Source: FEN-1139 sp038207155 (lineage in GTDB: Bacteria; Myxococcota_A; Polyangia; Polyangiales; Polyangiaceae). Taken from it: a stretch of 64,000 nt of DNA. The position numbers and the translations under genes were made by a program. Position 1 is the first letter of the stretch, and each line of letters opens with the position of its first letter. The notes under the pieces are model-generated. The model had not been told where the DNA came from. It did no database searches and saw nothing but the letters and a program-made list of their open reading frames with translations. Shown one piece after another: positions 59,078 through 64,000 of this stretch. The stretch covers positions 158,133-222,132 of the forward strand of contig JBBRAB010000004.1 of assembly GCA_038207155.1 (NCBI GenBank), written 5' to 3'.

Positions 59078-61645
59078 ATGAGCGGCCCCCAGCTCCAGCT
59101 CGAAGGCCTTGAAGGCCTGCACGAGCAGGACGCGATCACTCGCTTGCAGCAGGGCGGGCCGAACGAGCTCCCCGCCCAGCAGAAGCGCAACCTGCTCACC
59201 ATCGTCCTCGAGGTGGTGCGCGAGCCGATGTTTCTCATGCTCGTCGCGGCGGGCGTGGTGTACCTGCTGCTTGGGGAGCCAGCCGATGCGCTGATGCTGC
59301 TCGGTTTCGTCTTCGTGGTGATGGCGATCACGATCGTCCAGGCCCGACGCACCGAGCATGCGCTCGAGGCGCTGCGCGATCTCTCAAGCCCGCGCGCCCT
59401 GGTGATCCGTGACGGCCAACGTCGGCGAATTGCGGGACGTGACGTGGTAGCCGGCGATCTGGTGGTCCTCGCGGAAGGGGATCGCGTACCCGCTGACGGT
59501 CTACTCCGGCAAGCGCTGCACCTTGCTAGCGACGAGTCGCTGTTGACGGGCGAATCGGTTCCGGTACGCAAGGTGACCTGCGACGACGCGCGGGCCCTCG
59601 AGCGACCGGGTGGTGACGATTTGCCGTCCGTGTACTCCGGGACGTTGATCACCTCCGGTCAAGGGATCGTCGAAATCGCGGCCACGGGAGCGCGCACCGA
59701 GCTCGGCAAGATTGGCCGCGCGCTTGAGCAGACCAAGCCTGAGGCGACGATGCTGCAGACCGAGACTCGGCGCATCGTCCGCCTGCTGGCGATCGCAGGC
59801 CTGGGGGCTTGTTGCGTCGTGGTGGTGGCGTTTGCGCTCACCCGCGGTGGCAGTCTCGACTCGTGGAAGCAAGGCCTTCTCGCAGGCATCGCCATGGCGA
59901 TGGCCATTTTGCCGGAAGAGTTCCCCGTCGTGCTCACGATCTTTCTCGCGCTCGGCGCCTGGAGATTGTCGCGCGGCCGGGTGCTCACGCGGCGAATGCC
60001 AGCGGTGGAGATGCTGGGCGCGGCCACCGTGCTGTGCGTCGACAAGACGGGGACCCTGACGCAAAACCAGATGACGCTGCGCAAGCTCGCCATCGACGGA
60101 GCGTCCACGGATTTGACCGGACTGGATGTGGCACTGCCCGAGGAGCTGCACGCGCTGCTCGAGCATGCCGTCCTGGCGAGTAAAAAAGATCCGTTCGATC
60201 CGATGGAACGCGCGCTCCACGAGGCTGGCGCGCGCTTCATCAAGAACACCGAGCATCTGCATCCCGGTTGGTCGCTTGAGCGCGAGTACCCTCTCACGCC
60301 GGAGTTGCTGGCCCTGAGTCACGCCTGGCGCACCGGGAACAACGACGACGTCGTGGTGTCCACTAAGGGGGCGCCCGAGGCCATCGCCGAGCTCTGTCAG
60401 CTCGGTCCAGAACGGCGCGAGGCGCTTGCACGCGAGGTACTGAGCCTCGCCGCTCAGGGGCTTCGCGTGCTTGGCGTGGCCTGCGGCACCGCGCGCGCCG
60501 GAATGCTGCCGCAAGAGCAGCGCGAGCTCTCGCTCAAGTTCATGGGGTTGCTGGGCTTTGAGGACCCATTGCGACCCACGGTGCCGCGCGCGATGGCGGA
60601 GTGTCAGAGTGCCGGGGTGCGCGTGGTGATGATCACCGGCGACTACCCCGCCACGGCCCAGAGCATCGCCCGCCACGCGGGACTCGCGCAGTGCGACACG
60701 GTCATCACGGGCGCCGAGCTCGAAGGCATGTCGGACGAGGAGCTCGCACGCCGCGTCTCGGAGGTGCAGATCTTTGCCCGCGTGGTTCCAGAGCAGAAGC
60801 TGCGCATCGTCAACGCGCTCAAGGCCAACAACGAGGTCGTCGCAATGACAGGCGACGGCGTCAACGACGCCCCCGCTCTCAAGGCGGCACACATCGGGAT
60901 CGCGATGGGCGGGCGCGGAACCGACGTCGCTCGCGAGGCCGCTTCACTGGTGCTCCTTGATGACGACTTTTCCTCCATCGTCGAGGCCGTGAAGCTCGGC
61001 CGACGTATCCACGACAACATCAAAAAGGCCATCGTCTTCATCGTGGCGGTGCACGTTCCCATCGCCGGGCTCTCGATGCTGCCGGTCTTTTTCGCGAGTT
61101 GGCCGCTGCTCATCCTGCCCGTCCACATCGCGTTTCTTCAGTTGATTATCGATCCCGCATGCACGCTCATCTTTGAGGCGGAGCAAGCCGAGGCCGACAT
61201 CATGCAACGACCTCCGCGAAAGCGCGATGCAGGCCTATTCACGAGAGAGACGCTCAGCATCGCGCTTCTGCAAGGCTTCAGCATTTTCGCGGTGTGCATA
61301 GGCGTTTTTCTGCTCGGCCGCCGGGGACACAGCGACGAGGCTGCCCGCGCCTTGGCGTTCGTGACGCTGGTGGTTGCCTTCGTGGTCGTCATCCTGGTCA
61401 ACCGCTCCTGGCAGCAGTCCGCTCTGGCGATGCTGCGGGTGCCCAATCCTGCCGTGCGCTGGGTTCTGGTGGGCGCGGTGGGCCTGCTTGGCGTCTCGGT
61501 CCTGGCTCCGTTTGCGCGACGCCTGTTCCACTTCGCGCCGCTCCACACGACCGATCTATTGCTCAGCCTCGGAGCGGGGTTGCTCTGCGTGCTCTGGTTT
61601 GAAATCGTCAAGCTGGTGCGCCGCACGCGGGCTGCTGCGAAATAG
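59078..61645 (+). CDS. Cation-transporting P-type ATPase (P2/calcium-type)
   Basis: 855 residues. Actuator loop 'LLTGESVPVRKV', phosphorylation site 'VLCVDKTGTLTQNQMTL', nucleotide-binding region 'STKGAPEAI', 'MITGDYPATAQSIA' and hinge 'MTGDGVNDAPALKAAHIGIA'. Membrane segment M4 'MAMAILPEEFPVVLTIFLAL' has PEEFP, the calcium-pump type pattern. At least eight hydrophobic helices, with a Cation_ATPase_C bundle at the end. It probably exports Ca2+ or a related cation. It has the short-tail form, with no heavy-metal domain. The ATG at 59078 precedes the usual N-terminal cation-ATPase domain. Confidence 0.92.
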   Translation: MSGPQLQLEGLEGLHEQDAITRLQQGGPNELPAQQKRNLLTIVLEVVREPMFLMLVAAGVVYLLLGEPADALMLLGFVFVVMAITIVQARRTEHALEALRDLSSPRALVIRDGQRRRIAGRDVVAGDLVVLAEGDRVPADGLLRQALHLASDESLLTGESVPVRKVTCDDARALERPGGDDLPSVYSGTLITSGQGIVEIAATGARTELGKIGRALEQTKPEATMLQTETRRIVRLLAIAGLGACCVVVVAFALTRGGSLDSWKQGLLAGIAMAMAILPEEFPVVLTIFLALGAWRLSRGRVLTRRMPAVEMLGAATVLCVDKTGTLTQNQMTLRKLAIDGASTDLTGLDVALPEELHALLEHAVLASKKDPFDPMERALHEAGARFIKNTEHLHPGWSLEREYPLTPELLALSHAWRTGNNDDVVVSTKGAPEAIAELCQLGPERREALAREVLSLAAQGLRVLGVACGTARAGMLPQEQRELSLKFMGLLGFEDPLRPTVPRAMAECQSAGVRVVMITGDYPATAQSIARHAGLAQCDTVITGAELEGMSDEELARRVSEVQIFARVVPEQKLRIVNALKANNEVVAMTGDGVNDAPALKAAHIGIAMGGRGTDVAREAASLVLLDDDFSSIVEAVKLGRRIHDNIKKAIVFIVAVHVPIAGLSMLPVFFASWPLLILPVHIAFLQLIIDPACTLIFEAEQAEADIMQRPPRKRDAGLFTRETLSIALLQGFSIFAVCIGVFLLGRRGHSDEAARALAFVTLVVAFVVVILVNRSWQQSALAMLRVPNPAVRWVLVGAVGLLGVSVLAPFARRLFHFAPLHTTDLLLSLGAGLLCVLWFEIVKLVRRTRAAAK

Positions 61646-61718
61646 AGTGCGGGAGCTCATGGGCCGCAGCTTGGCTCCGATTGCCAAAACACGCACAAAA
61701 CGACATATATGACAAATA

Positions 61719-61752
61719 GCGTCGGTTATTCCGACGCATAGCTCCGGAATAA
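61719..61752 (+). promoter_or_regulatory. Mutually exclusive hairpins in the leader of the 170-aa gene
   Basis: Hairpin A pairs gcgtcgg (61719-61725) with ccgacgc (61731-61737). Hairpin B pairs ttattccg (61726-61733) with cggaataa (61745-61752). They share 61731-61733 and cannot form together. A third hairpin with a T-rich tail follows. This is the layout of an attenuator or riboswitch-like expression platform, lying between the P-type ATPase stop (61645) and the next start (61863). Confidence 0.45.
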
Positions 61753-61755
61753 TCT

Positions 61756-61789
61756 GACTGGCGGACCCAGCTGCCAGTCCTATTCTTTT
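61756..61789 (+). terminator. Hairpin with T-rich tail
   Basis: A 7-bp stem (gactggc 61756-61762 with gccagtc 61773-61779) and a 10-nt loop are followed by ctattctttt. It may terminate the P-type ATPase transcript or act as the terminator of the leader described just upstream. Confidence 0.6.
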
Positions 61790-61862
61790 GGCAGATAGAG
61801 AATTTCGTCAGGCGAGGCCGACCCAAGGGTGGTTGGCTCTTTCACTGGACTTGGAGGTTACT

Positions 61863-62375
61863 GTGCGTTTAGGTCAAGCATTGTGGGGAGCGGAAGCATC
61901 TGAGTCAGTCTCCCAAGTCATGGTGCTCGAGCGGGGAGCGCGGCTGCCGCTCGAGAGAGCTACGGGAGGGCAAGTACGCGTGCTGGCCGAGCCCTGGGGT
62001 GCGGTTGACGGCGAAGACGAGGGCGCCTTTTTACAAGGTCTCCAGCACCGTCTGGGCAAGATCCCGATGCGCATTGGGCAGGCCACGCTCTGTATGAACG
62101 CCTACGTCGGGTGGGATGCAGTCCGGCGTAGACTCGCGATGGCGCGTGCCATCGCTCGGTCGCTCCACGCCTCACTGGGCAAACTCGTCCTGATGTCACC
62201 TTGCTTGGACGAGCCACGAGTCACGGTCGAGCTTCTCACCTTGATCGAGCTACTCCGGCGCGATCACCCTGCCCTCGAGGTGTCCATTCAGGCGCTCAGT
62301 GCTCAGGCGGGCACTGCTCCGGCGGGCACCTTCAGCGGCAGCCTAAGCCAGAGCCGCTTCGCGGCGGGTTCGTGA
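61863..62375 (+). CDS. Hypothetical protein, 170 aa
   Basis: Not recognised. The GTG at 61863 is chosen because GGAGG lies 5 bp upstream (61853-61857); a TTG 25 codons earlier lacks a ribosome site. The middle part 'LGKIPMRIGQATLCMNAYVG' and 'ARAIARSLHASLGKLVLMSP' suggests an alpha/beta fold. The last 40 residues are Ser/Ala/Gly-rich low complexity. It sits behind the hairpin leader and converges with the nuclease-like gene. Confidence 0.6.
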   Translation: MRLGQALWGAEASESVSQVMVLERGARLPLERATGGQVRVLAEPWGAVDGEDEGAFLQGLQHRLGKIPMRIGQATLCMNAYVGWDAVRRRLAMARAIARSLHASLGKLVLMSPCLDEPRVTVELLTLIELLRRDHPALEVSIQALSAQAGTAPAGTFSGSLSQSRFAAGS

Positions 62376-62495
62376 GCCACGGCACGGGTGACAGGGCGCC
62401 TGGCGCGGCAGGATAGTGATCCACGTCGGAGCGCGGCGAACGCGCAGGGGTGTCCAGTGGACGGGGGGAAGGTCACGGCGCGCTTACCTGCAAAG

Positions 62496-63377
62496 CTACT
62501 GCGTGAACAGCTCATCCGGAGAGCTGACGGTGATCGCACGCCTGTGCCACCGCGAAAGCTGCTCAAGATCAGCGCACGCCAGAATTCGCGTTCGCTGCAC
62601 TTCTGAGACCGCAATGTCACGCGCCTCGAATACCTCAAGCACGCTCACCGCCTGTCCCTCAGCACGCCCCTCGGTACGTCCCTGGACTAAGCCCTTCTCG
62701 ATGGACTCGCGGATGAGCGGGCTTTGAAATTGGTAACCGGTGGGGAGCATCTGAAGGGCCTTTCTGGCGGCCTCACTGAGAGCCGCAAGAATCAAGTCAT
62801 TGTATATCACGAACTGGTCCCGGTCGCCGAGGTGGGTCACGCCCTCGAAGGCAGCGAGCGCGACTTTGACCGCAGTTTCAACGTCATCGTGGCCGTGGGC
62901 CATGACGGAAAGCACCGCAAGCTCAGGGTCAAGAGCGGCCCGTGCCGCGTCCGTAACCACCGGCACCGCATCGGGGCCAATGACCCAGGGTGACAGCGTA
63001 GCGCCTGGGCCAATGGGGATGGGGCGACTGGCCCAGCGGGCCACTGCAGGCTCGGAAGTGACGACCAGTACGACCGCCGGGCACTCAAAGCGAGCACGCA
63101 ACCCGACCACATAGACCGGCCAGGTAAAGAGCTTGCGGTCGTCCTGCGACAACTGCACCTCGACCACGATGGCTAGGACCGGTTTGTTGTCGACCAACAG
63201 CACGACCAAGTCAGCGCGATACTCAGCCGGCACGATGTCGGTGAGATCGGCTGATTCCACCCGCACGCTTGAGTAAGCTGGCAACTCGACACCGAGAGCC
63301 TCACGAAGCAAATCGGGTGCAAGCTCCGGCCGATTCTGGAACAGCAACCGTAGGGTTTCGTGTTGGAGCGAGGGCAC
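62496..63377 (-). CDS. PD-(D/E)XK / Rpn-like nuclease-family protein
   Basis: 293 residues. The core 'AEYRADLVVLLVDNKPVLAIVVEVQLSQDD' region (spread over about 52-82) has the Asp-x(n)-Glu-x-Gln pattern of the Rpn/transposase-like nuclease group, preceded by 'LLFQNRPELAPDLLREAL' at the N-terminus. Later 'EGRAEGQAVSVLEVFEARDI' is the typical Gly/Glu-rich hinge and tail. Rpn proteins promote recA-independent recombination in E. coli and are associated with phage defence and mobile-like spread. GTG start. It appears intact, unlike the Rpn remnant at 50.6 kb. Confidence 0.75.
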   Translation of the reverse strand: MPSLQHETLRLLFQNRPELAPDLLREALGVELPAYSSVRVESADLTDIVPAEYRADLVVLLVDNKPVLAIVVEVQLSQDDRKLFTWPVYVVGLRARFECPAVVLVVTSEPAVARWASRPIPIGPGATLSPWVIGPDAVPVVTDAARAALDPELAVLSVMAHGHDDVETAVKVALAAFEGVTHLGDRDQFVIYNDLILAALSEAARKALQMLPTGYQFQSPLIRESIEKGLVQGRTEGRAEGQAVSVLEVFEARDIAVSEVQRTRILACADLEQLSRWHRRAITVSSPDELFTQ

Positions 63378-63432
63378 GGCGTAAAACTAAGTCACCTGCG
63401 GCGTGTGCACCAGCGGAGATTGATAGCGGGAA

Positions 63433-63528
63433 GGCTCACGGCGATTGAGCGGAGGCTCACGGCGATTGAGCGGAGGCTCACGGCGATCGAGCGGAGGCTC
63501 ACGACGATTGAGCGAAGACTCAACGCGA
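63433..63528 (+). repeat. 21-bp minisatellite, about 4.5 copies
   Basis: The unit ggctcacggcgattgagcgg + a starts at 63433, 63454, 63475 and 63496, with a partial fifth copy. Later copies diverge by one to four bases. The length is a multiple of 3, and a short + frame across it would encode LTAIERR repeats, but it has no convincing start or homology. The spacing has no unique spacers, so it is not CRISPR. Confidence 0.9.
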
Positions 63529-63541
63529 CAACTCCCCTGAT

Positions 63542-63630
63542 ACTCGGGAACGCTTGGGGAGACTCGGGAACGCTGGGGAGACTCGGGAACGCTCGGGAAC
63601 GCTGGGGGAGACTCGGGATCGCTTGGGGAG
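63542..63630 (+). repeat. 19-20-bp minisatellite, four copies
   Basis: Units of the form actcgggaacgct(t)ggggag begin at 63542, 63562, 63581 and 63611. The third unit has an internal duplication of gggaacgct. Distinct in sequence from the adjacent 21-bp array. Confidence 0.85.
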
Positions 63631-64000
63631 ATTTGGGCACGCACCCGGCTGTTCGCAGGGGGTAGCTCGTCGCGACGCGGGCAGACGGAAGGACGCGGAT
63701 GCCCCAAGGAGAATTGATGGGTGGCTCGCTCACTGAAAGGACGTCGGCTCAGTGGCGGAGTGGGGCAGGGGCGCTGTTTCTCCCAATTTGAGGCCGGGGC
63801 GAAATAAACGCGCACCAACAATTTCGGTTTGTCCGAGCAGTTTTCAGACCAACAGATCCCCCCAGGGCAATCGCATCAAAAAGTGGTCACGTAGCGACCC
63901 CCAGGACGCGAAGCATGAAGCCAACGTTCCAGCCGGCGAGCAGGCGCTTGTTGTATACTCCAATTTTGTCGTTCCTCCTGACGCCGACTTGAGCATGCTT
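63631..64000. other. Right edge: no supported gene
   Basis: Apart from a short ATG frame after aaggag near 63718 (about 24 codons), I see no start with a convincing gene. A + frame open from about 63780 to the edge encodes 'ALVVYSNFVVPPDADLSML' at its end and looks protein-like. A minus frame entering from the edge stops at 63887-63889. Sequence beyond the window is needed to choose between them. Confidence 0.3.

Noticed and set aside
63433..63630. Possible CRISPR array
   Set aside because: Units are contiguous 21-bp and 19-20-bp repeats without unique spacers, and no cas gene is present.
63887..64000. Partial minus-strand gene entering from the right edge
   Set aside because: Only 37 codons visible, with no recognisable motif, and a competing plus-strand frame looks equally protein-like.

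Overview
The window is high-GC, densely coded DNA from a bacterium that most resembles Myxococcota (probably a Polyangia-type lineage, likely uncultured). The evidence is a MYXO-CTERM-like sorting tail (about 47.1 kb), a FrzS/AglZ-like pseudo-receiver fused to a long coiled coil, an AgmX/PglI-type TonB-like C-terminal domain, a membrane-anchored Ser/Thr kinase, and many lipoproteins with Gly/Ala-rich linkers. No rRNA, tRNA, CRISPR array, prophage or intact insertion sequence was seen. All family names come from recognised motifs, not from database searches.

From 1 to 41.4 kb the window is mostly intact housekeeping and envelope genes. It opens with glycogen synthesis (3' part of glgC, glgA-like), pyruvate kinase, an AmgK-like sugar kinase, an RlpA lipoprotein, a YciO/YrdC protein and pgi. 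A DUF47-PiT phosphate operon follows, with a three-repeat Pho box upstream. Next come the AgmX-like protein, a DMT exporter, PBP1A, a Ser/Thr kinase, a laccase-domain protein, a candidate structured RNA with a strong terminator, a HisIE-like protein whose HisI half looks dead, the FrzS-like protein, and a bpt/cdd/punA cluster. After these are a sigma factor-FecR pair, infA with an FGE-like lipoprotein, a HAD protein, a GH113-like protein, uvrA, a lytic transglycosylase with an outer-membrane protein, and priA.

From 41.4 to 59 kb the character changes. Intact genes (alpha/beta hydrolase with a hybrid sensor kinase, a pentapeptide protein, cydAB, a SEC-C protein, a SWIM protein) alternate with at least nine decayed genes. 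These are gene tails without heads, frameshifted lipoproteins, and proteins that have lost their central domain, including a histidine kinase without its ATPase core and a DUF362 protein without its middle. An SNF2 helicase there has a frameshifted N-terminus and a Walker A lysine changed to glutamate. I read this as an old accessory region under deletion-biased decay. Assembly error could explain some single-base frameshifts but not the domain-sized deletions.

The last 5 kb hold a calcium-type P-type ATPase, a leader with mutually exclusive hairpins in front of a small unknown gene, a PD-(D/E)XK/Rpn-like nuclease and two adjacent minisatellites. The strongest leads are the RNA candidate and degenerate HisI domain (19.2-20.2 kb), the reversed Pho box (10.7 kb), the leader at 61.7 kb, and the SNF2/SWIM pair with its damaged motor.
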